Assembly (NCBI GenBank): GCA_022510585.1
Contig: JAFLTF010000009.1
Span: 1 to 42,773, forward strand
Origin: Lachnospiraceae bacterium
GTDB taxonomy: Bacteria > Bacillota > Clostridia > Lachnospirales > Lachnospiraceae
Direction: 5' to 3'
DNA length: 42,773 nt
The notes under the pieces were generated by a model. It worked only from the letters and a program-made list of their open reading frames with translations. It did no database searches and was not told the origin of the DNA. Of this stretch, positions 18,199-27,936 are shown one piece after another. The translations under genes were made by a program, and so were the position numbers. The first letter of the stretch is position 1, and each line of letters opens with the position of its first letter.

Positions 18199-19260
18199 AT
18201 GATGAATCAAAATCAGACAAACGGAACAAATACGGAAAACGTAGAATATGAGAGATTTAATTCCGACGGAACAAAAAAGGGGACATCTAAAGAAAAAAAG
18301 ACCTCCGGAAAAATTCTGTTGTTTTTAATTGTTGCCGCCCTCATCATCGTCGGCGCCAATAGTATCGTCATTACCAAGGAAAATCAGTATAAACTGGTCA
18401 GACAATTCGGAAGGGTGGAGCGGGTCAATGCGCAGGCCGGACTCAGTTTTAAGATTCCTTTTATCGAATCCATAGATATCATCCCGAATCAGCTGTTGTT
18501 GTATGACCTTCCGGCTTCGGACGTCATCACCTCCGACAAGAAATCTATGATCGTGGACAGCTATGTTCTCTGGCAGATCAACGATCCCTTAGTTTTTGCC
18601 CAGACGCTCAGCTGTTCCGTATCCAACGCAGAAAGGCGCATCGATACCATTGTTTATAATGCGACCAAAAATACGATTTCCAATATGAAGCAGGATGAAG
18701 TTATCATGAGCCGCGACGGGAAAATGACCATTACGGTCAACGAAACGGAAAGTGATGTAATCAGCAATGATCTGGAGCTGCCTACAGAGACCAAAGAAGT
18801 CATTGACATCAAATCCTTAACGGAAGAGATCATGGAGCAGATAGGCCATATAGAGAGTCAATACGGAATTGAGATCGTAACGGTTGAAGTAAAAAAACTG
18901 GATCTGCCGGATGACAACAAACAGGCTGTTTACACCCGTATGATTTCCGAGCGGGAGAATATTGCGGCACAGTATACCGCAGAAGGAAAATCACAGGCAA
19001 AGATGATAGAAAATACAACGGATAAAGAAGTTGCAATCATGATCTCCGATGCGCAGGCTCGGGCGGAAGCAACGATTGCGGAAGGGGAAGCGGAATATAT
19101 GAGGATCCTTTCGGCTGCTTATTCCGACCCGGAGAAGACAGATTTTTACTCCTTTGTAAGGGCCATGGATGCCTTGGAGGAGAGTATGAACGGCAAGAAT
19201 AAAACCATTATTCTTTCCGATGATTCACCGATCGCACAGATCTTTAACGGAAAATATTAA
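18199..19260 (+). CDS. hflC: SPFH/band 7 membrane protein, HflC-like
   Basis: 'IVITKENQYKLVRQFGRVERVNAQAGLSFKIPFIESI', 'EIVTVEVKKLDLPDDNKQAVYTRMISERENIAAQYTAEGKSQA'. Confidence 0.87.
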   Translation: MMNQNQTNGTNTENVEYERFNSDGTKKGTSKEKKTSGKILLFLIVAALIIVGANSIVITKENQYKLVRQFGRVERVNAQAGLSFKIPFIESIDIIPNQLLLYDLPASDVITSDKKSMIVDSYVLWQINDPLVFAQTLSCSVSNAERRIDTIVYNATKNTISNMKQDEVIMSRDGKMTITVNETESDVISNDLELPTETKEVIDIKSLTEEIMEQIGHIESQYGIEIVTVEVKKLDLPDDNKQAVYTRMISERENIAAQYTAEGKSQAKMIENTTDKEVAIMISDAQARAEATIAEGEAEYMRILSAAYSDPEKTDFYSFVRAMDALEESMNGKNKTIILSDDSPIAQIFNGKY

Positions 19261-19287
19261 GAATATAATCATGTGTCGGAGGTATCC

Positions 19288-20145
19288 ATGGATATTCAGG
19301 CTTTTTTTACACAACTGGATCAATATTTTGCCGGAAACGAGATCGATAAAGCAGATTCCTTTTTATGTGCCTCTCTGGAGCAGGCAAAAGATGAGAAGGA
19401 TTATGGGGCTTATATTACCATTTGCAATGAAATGATAGGCTTTTACAGAAGTGTATCCGAATTCAGGAAAGCATTTGATGCTGCGGAGGATGTGCTGCTT
19501 TTGATGGAGGAGCTGCAGATGGACCGGTCGGAACATTTTGCCACAACTTTATTAAATACTGCAACGGCTTACCGCGCAGCGGGAAACTATAAGCAGGCAT
19601 ATGTATATTATGAGCAGGCTCTGCAGATCTATGACGGGCTGATTCCTCCGAAAGATTACCGTTATGCGGGACTGTATAATAATATGAGCATTTTGCTGGA
19701 AAAAATGGATCGTAATGCAGAGGCTGTGATTTATGCGGAGAAAGCGCTGGATATCATCGAAAATTTGGAGCATAGTGAAATGGAGACCGCAACGACTCTG
19801 ACCAATCTGGCTCTGCTTTTGTTCAAAACCTCGGAATATCCGAAGGCCCGAAAACTATTGGAGCGGGCTCTTGATTTATTCGAACAAAGCGGTGAAGCTA
19901 CGGATGCTCACTATAGCGGAGCTTTGGCGGGCATCGGTGAGGCATATTATCATATGCAGGAATATGATAAATCACTGGAAGCATATAAGAAAGCTTTGCA
20001 GGAAGTGGAAAAACATTTCGGCAGGAACCTAAGCTACGCCGTTTTGTGCGAGAATTGCGCAGCTGTCTACGGTGCATTGGGAGAGACAAAGATGCAGGAT
20101 GAATATCGGCAGGCTGCGGAAGAGATCAAAGCGAAGCTACAGTAA
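19288..20145 (+). CDS. Tetratricopeptide repeat protein
   Basis: Repeated TPR motifs: 'TALLNTATAYRAAGNYKQAYVYYEQALQIY', 'AGLYNNMSILLEKMDRNAEAVIYAEKALDI', 'SGALAGIGEAYYHMQEYDKSLEAYKKALQ'. Start ATGGATATTC after GGAGG. Confidence 0.88.
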   Translation: MDIQAFFTQLDQYFAGNEIDKADSFLCASLEQAKDEKDYGAYITICNEMIGFYRSVSEFRKAFDAAEDVLLLMEELQMDRSEHFATTLLNTATAYRAAGNYKQAYVYYEQALQIYDGLIPPKDYRYAGLYNNMSILLEKMDRNAEAVIYAEKALDIIENLEHSEMETATTLTNLALLLFKTSEYPKARKLLERALDLFEQSGEATDAHYSGALAGIGEAYYHMQEYDKSLEAYKKALQEVEKHFGRNLSYAVLCENCAAVYGALGETKMQDEYRQAAEEIKAKLQ

Positions 20146-20177
20146 AGACAGATGGAGTGAAAGGCAGGGCTGTTCAT

Positions 20178-21125
20178 ATGAAAGGACTGGAACTGTCAAG
20201 ACGATATTATGAGACCTACGGAAAGAGTATATTTTTGCAGTTTCCACAGTTAGAGGAAGAATATGCCGCCGGACTGGTGGGACGGGGATCGGAATGTTTC
20301 GGATTTGATGATGAAATCTCAAAAGACCATGATTACGGACCTTCTTTCTGTATCTGGCTGAGAAGAGACATTTATGAACGTTACGGGAAAATCCTGCAGG
20401 AAGCTTATGATGCCATGCCCCGCGAATTTATGGGATTTCCCGGACGAAAAACGATGGAGACCGGACAGAACCGGGTAGGCGTTTTGTGTATAGAGGATTT
20501 CTATTATGGCCTGCTTGGAATAGATCATGCTCCGGAAACGAACTTAGAATGGCTTGCCCTTGCAAGCAGCAATCTTGCCACTGCTACAAACGGAGAGGTC
20601 TTTGAAGACCGTCAGGGCACCTTCAGCGAAATCAGAAAGGGACTGCTTGCTTATTATCCGGAAGATGTCAGGCTTAAGAAAATAGTAGCCTGTATGGCAA
20701 GGGCGTCCAGAGCCGGGCAGTATAATTATGCCAGAGCTATGAAACGGGGAGAGCGGGTTGCTGCGGAACTTTTTCTGCATGAGTTTATAAAGGAGATCAT
20801 GTCTTTAGTCTATTTGCTGAATCGGAAATATGCGCCATTCGATAAATGGATTCACAGAGGGATGGAGCAGCTTTCTGTCTGCTTTGAGATCGGTGATATG
20901 ATCAATCTTTTTTATCGGGTAAAAGATGTGGAAACGGCATGGCAGAAGGATGGAATGGATGACAGAGTTTTGATCATCGAGGCAATCTGTAATATCATTG
21001 TACAGGAATTGAATGCACAGGGTTTATCGAATTTAGAGGACAATTTTCTGCAAAGCCATCTTCCTGTGATAACCGCGAAGATACAGGATGAAAAACTAAG
21101 GAATATGCAGTTTTTAGAAGGATGA
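20178..21125 (+). CDS. DUF4037 domain-containing putative nucleotidyltransferase
   Basis: 'GLVGRGSECFGFDDEISKDHDYGPSFCIWL' NTase-like GxGSE...D-x-D motif typical of DUF4037 proteins. Confidence 0.82.
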   Translation: MKGLELSRRYYETYGKSIFLQFPQLEEEYAAGLVGRGSECFGFDDEISKDHDYGPSFCIWLRRDIYERYGKILQEAYDAMPREFMGFPGRKTMETGQNRVGVLCIEDFYYGLLGIDHAPETNLEWLALASSNLATATNGEVFEDRQGTFSEIRKGLLAYYPEDVRLKKIVACMARASRAGQYNYARAMKRGERVAAELFLHEFIKEIMSLVYLLNRKYAPFDKWIHRGMEQLSVCFEIGDMINLFYRVKDVETAWQKDGMDDRVLIIEAICNIIVQELNAQGLSNLEDNFLQSHLPVITAKIQDEKLRNMQFLEG

Positions 21126-21646
21126 TATTGAAACATATGTTCGATTATGATATGATGGGAACAGAGAAAAAGAAGTCTATGACCAAAGCGGACATATGGT
21201 TTTTGTTCGTACTTTTGGCAATCGCTTTGATAATGCTGCTTTTCTTTCATTTGATTCGTGTACAGGGGAGTTATGCACAGATTTCTTATGACGGCAGGGT
21301 TTTATACCGTATTTCTCTTTTGCAAAGCGATGTAAGATATTATCTTCTGTCAGAGCAGTCGCCTGTGCAGGATAGAGAGGATGGGATGTCTATCCGGGAA
21401 CTGTCGGAGGAAGAGTGGGAAAAAACGGCCGGGAGTTTGGCGAATGAGGATAACGATGGCAATTATAATGTTTTAGTGTGCCGGGACGGAGAAATACAAA
21501 TGATACAAAGCAACTGTCCGGATCTGATCTGCGTACACCACGGCGCCGTCTCAAAAACCGGAGAAAACATTATCTGTCTTCCTCATAAAGTGGTTATTGA
21601 AATAGCGGGCGGACAAAAGCAGAAATTGGACGGAGTGGTATATTGA
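21122..21646 (+). CDS. NusG domain II-containing membrane-anchored protein
   Basis: Single TM 'FLFVLLAIALIMLLFFHLI' then 'NCPDLICVHHGAVSKTGENIICLPHKVVIEI', typical of NusG_II proteins. Start ambiguous (ATG 21137 or 21179 possible). Confidence 0.82.
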   Translation: MILKHMFDYDMMGTEKKKSMTKADIWFLFVLLAIALIMLLFFHLIRVQGSYAQISYDGRVLYRISLLQSDVRYYLLSEQSPVQDREDGMSIRELSEEEWEKTAGSLANEDNDGNYNVLVCRDGEIQMIQSNCPDLICVHHGAVSKTGENIICLPHKVVIEIAGGQKQKLDGVVY

Positions 21647-22149
21647 TGAAAAGAAAAACCGTTTTGCTTGGTTTTCTATTGGCATTGTCCATGATCTTAT
21701 CCTACATAGAATCGATTCTTCCATTGAGTATCGGTATTCCGGGTGTGAAGATCGGGCTGCCGAATCTTGTGGTGGTTCTTTTGCTATATTTATATGGCGG
21801 AAAAGATGCGATCCTGGTAAATTCACTGCGCATTCTGCTTACCGGATTTTTATTCGGAAATTTATCTTCGATTTTATATGCGTTTTCAGGCGCTGTTTTC
21901 AGTTTTTGTATCATGCTTTTTTTATATAAAACGAAGCGTTTTTCGGTTGTAGGAGTCAGTGTCGGCGGCGGTGTTTTTCACAATATCGGTCAGATGCTCA
22001 TAGCAGTGTTTGTAGTAGAAACCTATGCACCGGTATTCTATCTGCCATATCTGCTGATTGCCGGCGTGATAGCGGGTTTTTTGATCGGGATCGTGAGTGC
22101 ACGGGTGATGCCTTATGCAGAGAGGCATATCCGAACCGGGAAATCATAA
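21643..22149 (+). CDS. Gx transporter family protein (heptaprenyl diphosphate synthase component I-like)
   Basis: 'ALSMILSYIESILPLSIGIPGVKIGLPNLVVVLLLYLYGGKDAILVNSLRILLTGFLFGN'. Confidence 0.85.
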   Translation: MMKRKTVLLGFLLALSMILSYIESILPLSIGIPGVKIGLPNLVVVLLLYLYGGKDAILVNSLRILLTGFLFGNLSSILYAFSGAVFSFCIMLFLYKTKRFSVVGVSVGGGVFHNIGQMLIAVFVVETYAPVFYLPYLLIAGVIAGFLIGIVSARVMPYAERHIRTGKS

Positions 22150-22176
22150 CCATTTAGAAAAATATAGGAGGTAGTT

Positions 22177-22782
22177 ATGTACGCCTATTTAAAAGGAACC
22201 GTAGAGGAAATCACGGAGGACAATCTGGTCCTGGAAGTCAATCAGATCGGTTATAACATCAAAATATCTTCAAGAACTGCCGATTCCATCGGCAAGACAG
22301 GCAGTTTTTTGAAAATATACACTTATACGCTTGTCAGAGAGGATTCTTTCAGCTTATACGGGTTCTTGACCAGGGATGACCTGGAAATATTTAAAAAATT
22401 GATCACTGTCAACGGTATCGGTCCAAAGGGCGGGCTTGCCATTTTATCTGTTATGAGCGCCGACGAGCTGCGTTTTGCCATTCTTGCGGGGGATGCCAAG
22501 GCGATCTCCAAAGCACCCGGAGTAGGAGCTAAGACTGCGGAACGTGTAATTCTGGATTTAAAAGATAAGATTTCTTTAGAGGATGCTTTAGGACCAAAAG
22601 AAAGTATTTCCTTAGGCTCATTGTCCGGCGACGATGCCGTGAATGAAAAAAACGAAGCAGTGGAAGCATTGGTGGCGCTGGGATACTCGGCAGCCGAAGC
22701 ATTGAGAGCAGTCAAACAGGTAGAGATCACAGAAAACACTACGGTAGAAGAGATTCTGAAGGCATCGTTGAAATATATGTAA
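22177..22782 (+). CDS. ruvA: Holliday junction branch migration protein RuvA
   Basis: 'MYAYLKGTVEEITEDNLVLEVNQIGYNI', 'VNGIGPKGGLAILS', 'APGVGAKTAERVILDLKDK'. Confidence 0.96.
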   Translation: MYAYLKGTVEEITEDNLVLEVNQIGYNIKISSRTADSIGKTGSFLKIYTYTLVREDSFSLYGFLTRDDLEIFKKLITVNGIGPKGGLAILSVMSADELRFAILAGDAKAISKAPGVGAKTAERVILDLKDKISLEDALGPKESISLGSLSGDDAVNEKNEAVEALVALGYSAAEALRAVKQVEITENTTVEEILKASLKYM

Positions 22783-22797
22783 TATAGAGGAGCAGAT

Positions 22798-23796
22798 ATG
22801 ACGAATAGAATTATCGAAACGAATCTGATGGAAGAGGATATCAAAATCGAAGGATCTTTACGCCCTCAAACTCTTGATGACTACATTGGTCAATCAAAGA
22901 TCAAGGAAAATCTGAGAATCTATATCGAAGCGGCGAAACAGCGTCACGATTCTTTGGATCATGTATTGTTTTATGGACCTCCCGGACTTGGAAAAACCAC
23001 ATTGGCAGGCATTATTGCCAATGAGATGGGCGTCAATATGAAAGTGAGCAGCGGTCCTGCAATCGAAAAACCGGGTGAAATGGCTGCTATCTTAAATAAT
23101 TTGCAGGAAGGAGACCTTCTCTTTGTAGATGAGATACACAGATTGAACAGACAGGTGGAGGAAGTGCTGTATCCGGCAATGGAGGATTTCGTTATTGATA
23201 TCATGATCGGAAAAGGCGCTTCGGCACGTTCCATACGCCTGGATCTTCCGCATTTTACTCTGGTTGGCGCTACCACAAGAGCGGGACTTCTTAGTGCGCC
23301 GCTGCGGGATCGGTTCGGGGTGATCCATCATCTTGAATTTTATTCTGTGGAAGAACTGAAATGGATCATTCTTCATTCCGCAAAGATTTTGGGAGTTTCG
23401 ATAGAGGAAAAAGGCGCTTTGGAACTTGCCAGAAGAAGCCGGGGCACACCTCGTCTTGCCAACCGCATCTTAAAGAGGGTTCGTGATTTTGCGCAGGTAA
23501 AATACGACGGCGTGATCACAGAGGAAGTTGCAAATATTGCTTTGGATTTATTGGAAGTTGATAAATTGGGCTTAGATCATATCGATCGAAATATTTTATT
23601 GACGATGATCGATAAATTTAAGGGCGGTCCGGTAGGTTTGGATACATTAGCGGCGGCAATCGGAGAAGATGCTGGTACATTAGAAGATGTATATGAACCT
23701 TATCTACTGAAAAACGGCTTTTTAAACAGGACGCCCAGAGGGCGTATGGTAACAGATATTGCATATCATCATTTAGGACTTGAAATTCCATCGTAA
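22798..23796 (+). CDS. ruvB: Holliday junction branch migration helicase RuvB
   Basis: '[29 protein letters not shown]', '[23 protein letters not shown]', '[23 protein letters not shown]'. Confidence 0.97.
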   Translation: MTNRIIETNLMEEDIKIEGSLRPQTLDDYIGQSKIKENLRIYIEAAKQRHDSLDHVLFYGPPGLGKTTLAGIIANEMGVNMKVSSGPAIEKPGEMAAILNNLQEGDLLFVDEIHRLNRQVEEVLYPAMEDFVIDIMIGKGASARSIRLDLPHFTLVGATTRAGLLSAPLRDRFGVIHHLEFYSVEELKWIILHSAKILGVSIEEKGALELARRSRGTPRLANRILKRVRDFAQVKYDGVITEEVANIALDLLEVDKLGLDHIDRNILLTMIDKFKGGPVGLDTLAAAIGEDAGTLEDVYEPYLLKNGFLNRTPRGRMVTDIAYHHLGLEIPS

Positions 23797-23864
23797 GCTA
23801 TATATAATAAATATTGTATCAATTATTAAGATGAGGGCATATTTTGTATTCGGAGGATGAGCCA

Positions 23865-24272
23865 ATGTCAATGAAAACGGATACGGAGGTTATTATCGGC
23901 GGTAAAGTCTTTACTTTAAGCGGTTATGAAAGTGAAGAGTACTTACAAAAAGTCGCTTCGTATATTAATAATAAGGTAACTGAATATGGTCAGGTTGACA
24001 GTTTCAGAAGGCAGCCGTTAGATATGCAGAATGTGCTTTTGCAATTGAATATTGCGGATGATTACTTTAAGGCAAAGCAGCAGATCAGTCTTTTAGAAGA
24101 AGAATTAAAAAGCAAAGAGAAAGAAATGTATGATTTGAAGCACGATTTGATCGCTTCCCAGATGAAACTGGAAAATACGGAAAGAGATATGGAAAAACTA
24201 AAAAAAGAGGCAGATGAGAATGCAAAGAATATCATTCGGTTGGAAACGCAATTAAAGGAATTGAAAAAATAG
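23865..24272 (+). CDS. zapA: Cell division protein ZapA
   Basis: 'TEVIIGGKVFTLSGYESEEYLQKVASYINNKVTEY' N-terminal ZapA domain followed by coiled coil; start ATG 23865 after GGAGG. Confidence 0.85.
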   Translation: MSMKTDTEVIIGGKVFTLSGYESEEYLQKVASYINNKVTEYGQVDSFRRQPLDMQNVLLQLNIADDYFKAKQQISLLEEELKSKEKEMYDLKHDLIASQMKLENTERDMEKLKKEADENAKNIIRLETQLKELKK

Positions 24273-24276
24273 TGCA

Positions 24277-24302
24277 AAGCTGTCTTTTTTAGGCAGCTTT
24301 TT
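24277..24302 (+). terminator. Rho-independent terminator after zapA
   Basis: AAAGCTGTCTTTTTTAGGCAGCTTTTT: 7-bp GC-containing stem extended by CT/AG, then T-tract. Confidence 0.65.
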
Positions 24303-24322
24303 CCATAGCTATGTGAGAAAAT

Positions 24323-26506
24323 ATGAAAAAAGTTGAGTTATTGGCGCCTGCCGGAAACTATCAGGCATTTTTAGGTGCGCTTCATGCGGGAGCGGATGCC
24401 ATATATTTAGGCGGAAATCAATTTAGTGCAAGAGCATATGCGGATAATTTTACGAAAGAAGAAATCTGTAAGGCGATCCGTTATGCACATTTATATGGCA
24501 AAAAGATTTATCTTACGGTCAATACCCTGATAAAAGATAGAGAGTTTTCCTCTCTTTATGAGTTTATCAGTCCTTTTTACGAAGCCGGGCTGGATGGAGC
24601 CATCATTCAGGATATGGGAGTCTGGCAGTATTTAAAGGAACACTTTCCGGATATTTCGCTGCATGCCAGTACCCAGATGACGATCACGGGCACATTGGGC
24701 GCTTTATTTTTAAAAGAGCAGGGAGCTGCACGGATCGTGCCTGCCAGAGAATTGTCCTTAGCGGAAATCAAAGCATTAAAAGAAAATACAGATTTAGAAT
24801 TGGAATGTTTCATTCATGGCGCAATGTGTTACTGTTATTCCGGCATGTGTCTTTTTAGCAGTATTTTGGGCGGTAGAAGCGGAAACAGGGGCAGATGTGC
24901 GCAACCCTGCAGACTTCCTTACCGGATATTCGACGAGAACAAGAATACCGTATCCGCCGAATCCTTTCCTCTAAGTTTAAAAGATCTGTGTACCATAGAA
25001 TATCTTCCGAAACTGATTGAAGCGGGAATCGATTCTTTTAAAATAGAAGGCAGAATGAAAAGGCCGGAATATGCTGCGGGAGTTACGGCAATCTATCGTA
25101 AATATATTGATTTGTATTATGAGAATGGAAGCGGACAATACCATGTGGATGAGTCTGATATGGACAAGCTGCGCAGGCTTTATATCAGAAGTGAGATTCA
25201 GACCGGTTATTACGAGAGAACAAACGGCAGGGAAATGATCACCCTGCATAAACCGGGCTATCTGGGCAGCGATGAAACACTGATAAAGGATATTGCAAAG
25301 CGTTACTTACGCGAAGAAGAAAAGTATCCTGTCACTATGAAAGGAACTTTTCGCGTAAACGAACCGGCAGCGCTGCAAATAGAGGGATTTGGCATTACGC
25401 AGACGGTCTATGGGGAGATCGTACAGCCGGCGGTCAACCGTCCGATGAAAAAGGAAGATTTTTTAAAACAGCTGCGTAAGACCGGAAACTATGGAATTCA
25501 AATTGCCAAAGAGGAAATTGAGGTAGAAGAAGGGGCATTTATGCCGGTATCCCGGTTGAATGAGCTGCGCAGGAATGCGTTAGAAGTATTTGAAGACAAA
25601 ATGATCGAAGCGCGGGGATTGACAGTGCGCCGCAAACTGCCAGACAAAACGGCAGAAATGAATACACGAAAGATACGGGAAGAGTCCGATACGATACCAA
25701 AACTTCATGTTATGGTAAGGAATCATGAACAGTTACAAGCCGTATGCGACTATCCGTGTGACAGGATCTATATAGACAGCGATTTTTATATGAACGATAT
25801 TGACCAAATTAGTCAATATATTGAAAACTGCCCAAATGCCGAGATCTATCTCGCATTACCCTATGTTCTCCGGGAAAAAGACGCTTCTTATCTTCGCAGA
25901 TTATTTTCCGCACTGCATGAACGGATAAGAGGATTTCTTGTACGAAATCCGGAAGCATTTTCAGCTGTAATATCCTTAGCAAATGGATCTGCAGGATATG
26001 ATGTAGTGACAGATTATGGCCTGTATTGTTTTAATGAGGAGGCAGCAAAGTTCTGGGATGCTTACTGTAAGGAAAGCTATTTACCGATGGAATTGAACAA
26101 AAAAGAATGCCGATATATGATAGAAAACAGCAGTCATAAATTATCTATGGCCGTCTATGCAACGATCCCGATGATGATCAGTGCGAATTGTCTGAAGAAG
26201 ACCGGCGATATTTGCGACAGGAACGGTAATAACAACAGTCTTTATTTAATTGATAGATATAAAGCGAAATTTCCTGTATTATGCAATTGCGAACATTGCT
26301 ATAATGTTATTTATAATTCCGTACCGTATTCTCTGCATCAAAAGGCCGAAGAAATACAAAAACTTGGACTTTTTGCAATCAGGCTGGACTTTGTATGGGA
26401 AACGGAGCGTATCGTAAAAGAAATCCTGGACTACTACATGGGGAATAAAGATGTATTTCCGATTAATGACTATACCACAGGGCACTATAAAAGAGGGGTA
26501 GAATAG
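24323..26506 (+). CDS. U32 family peptidase (RlhA/YdcP-like)
   Basis: 'MKKVELLAPAGNYQAFLGALHAGADAIYLGGNQFSARAYADNFT', 'ELECFIHGAMCYCYSGMCLFSSILGGRSGNRGRCAQPCRLPY', 'DSFKIEGRMKRPEYAAGVTAIYRKYID'. Confidence 0.93.
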   Translation: MKKVELLAPAGNYQAFLGALHAGADAIYLGGNQFSARAYADNFTKEEICKAIRYAHLYGKKIYLTVNTLIKDREFSSLYEFISPFYEAGLDGAIIQDMGVWQYLKEHFPDISLHASTQMTITGTLGALFLKEQGAARIVPARELSLAEIKALKENTDLELECFIHGAMCYCYSGMCLFSSILGGRSGNRGRCAQPCRLPYRIFDENKNTVSAESFPLSLKDLCTIEYLPKLIEAGIDSFKIEGRMKRPEYAAGVTAIYRKYIDLYYENGSGQYHVDESDMDKLRRLYIRSEIQTGYYERTNGREMITLHKPGYLGSDETLIKDIAKRYLREEEKYPVTMKGTFRVNEPAALQIEGFGITQTVYGEIVQPAVNRPMKKEDFLKQLRKTGNYGIQIAKEEIEVEEGAFMPVSRLNELRRNALEVFEDKMIEARGLTVRRKLPDKTAEMNTRKIREESDTIPKLHVMVRNHEQLQAVCDYPCDRIYIDSDFYMNDIDQISQYIENCPNAEIYLALPYVLREKDASYLRRLFSALHERIRGFLVRNPEAFSAVISLANGSAGYDVVTDYGLYCFNEEAAKFWDAYCKESYLPMELNKKECRYMIENSSHKLSMAVYATIPMMISANCLKKTGDICDRNGNNNSLYLIDRYKAKFPVLCNCEHCYNVIYNSVPYSLHQKAEEIQKLGLFAIRLDFVWETERIVKEILDYYMGNKDVFPINDYTTGHYKRGVE

Positions 26507-26538
26507 TTTTTTTCTGAAATCGAAAAGGGCATGATCAT

Positions 26539-27936
26539 ATGGAACTATATATTACAGAAATTTCCAAGTATTTAATTACATTACTGCTTGCATTTTATAC
26601 ATTGGAATGCTTTCTTTCCTTACGTTCCTCCCATGAAAACGGAACTGGTGGAATCTATATAAGACAGGTTTTGTTGATGTTTTTCGTACATTTTTCCTGT
26701 TTTATGGTAATCTGCTTTGAAACGGGAAAGATCGAATACCTCTTGTTTTATATTTTTCAACAGATTTTACTGTTTGCGACAGTAGTACTGTTCCATATGA
26801 TCTATCCGAAAGGGAACAGATTGATCATCAATAATATGTGCATGCTGCTTTGTGTAGGCTTTGTTATTTTGACCAGGCTTTCTTATGAAAAGGCAGTGAA
26901 ACAGTTTTTTATCGTGGCAGTATCCATTGCGGTGGGAATGATTATTCCGTTCTTTATTCATAAGCTGAAATTCTTAAAGAGTCTGACCTGGATTTATGCG
27001 CTGGTAGGTATCTGTGCTTTGGGCATTGTATTGATGTTGGGTTCCGTGACGCACGGTTCCAAGATTTCCTATTCCATCGGCGGCATTACTTTTCAGCCTT
27101 CTGAGTTTGTAAAGATTATATTTGTCTTTTTTTTGGCAAGTGCATTGTATGAATCCAATGATTTACTGCGTATCATGACAACGGCCATCGTCGCGGGTAT
27201 TCATGTGTTGATCTTGGTTGCCTCTAAGGACTTGGGAAGTGCATTGATCTTTTTTATCGTATATGTTTTTATGGTATATATTGCTACCAGAAAATGGATA
27301 TATCTGCTGCTTGGCTGTGTGGGCGGCAGTGGCGCTGCTGTTTTGGCATTTCGTTTCTTTTCTCATGTACAGGTGCGGGTTCAGGCCTGGAGAGACCCAT
27401 GGAGTTGTATCGATGATGCCGGTTATCAGATTACACAGTCCTTATTTGCAATAAGCAGCGGCGGTTGGTTCGGGCTTGGCCTTTTTGAGGGAAATCCAAC
27501 GGCAATTCCTTTTGTGGAGGCTGATTTTGTTTTTTCCGCCGTGGCGGAGGAACTGGGGATCCTTTTTGCAATGAGTGTGATATTGATCAGTATCAGTTGT
27601 TTTATTATGTTTATGAATATCTCCATGAAATTGCAGGACCGGTTTTATCAACTGCTTGCATTCGGATTGGGTGTTACTTATATATTTCAGGTATTCCTAA
27701 CCATTGGCGGAGGAACAAAATTTATTCCAATGACAGGCATTACACTGCCGTTTATCAGTTATGGAGGAAGTTCCGTCCTCACTACACTGATCATGTTTTT
27801 TATCATAGAAGGATTGGATATGATCAGACTGGATGAAGGAGTCAGACGTGTCAGAAAGAAAAAAGAGAAAGCAAGAAAACGAAGAAGCGATTCAAAAGAA
27901 AAAACAGAAACAGAATATGAGGAAGAAAACGAATAA
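26539..27936 (+). CDS. FtsW/RodA/SpoVE family cell-cycle protein
   Basis: 'SIGGITFQPSEFVKIIFVFFLASALYE', 'SKDLGSALIFFIVYVFMVYIATRKW', 'GYQITQSLFAISSGGWFGLGLFEG', 'FIPMTGITLPFISYGGSSVLTTL'. Confidence 0.92.
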   Translation: MELYITEISKYLITLLLAFYTLECFLSLRSSHENGTGGIYIRQVLLMFFVHFSCFMVICFETGKIEYLLFYIFQQILLFATVVLFHMIYPKGNRLIINNMCMLLCVGFVILTRLSYEKAVKQFFIVAVSIAVGMIIPFFIHKLKFLKSLTWIYALVGICALGIVLMLGSVTHGSKISYSIGGITFQPSEFVKIIFVFFLASALYESNDLLRIMTTAIVAGIHVLILVASKDLGSALIFFIVYVFMVYIATRKWIYLLLGCVGGSGAAVLAFRFFSHVQVRVQAWRDPWSCIDDAGYQITQSLFAISSGGWFGLGLFEGNPTAIPFVEADFVFSAVAEELGILFAMSVILISISCFIMFMNISMKLQDRFYQLLAFGLGVTYIFQVFLTIGGGTKFIPMTGITLPFISYGGSSVLTTLIMFFIIEGLDMIRLDEGVRRVRKKKEKARKRRSDSKEKTETEYEEENE

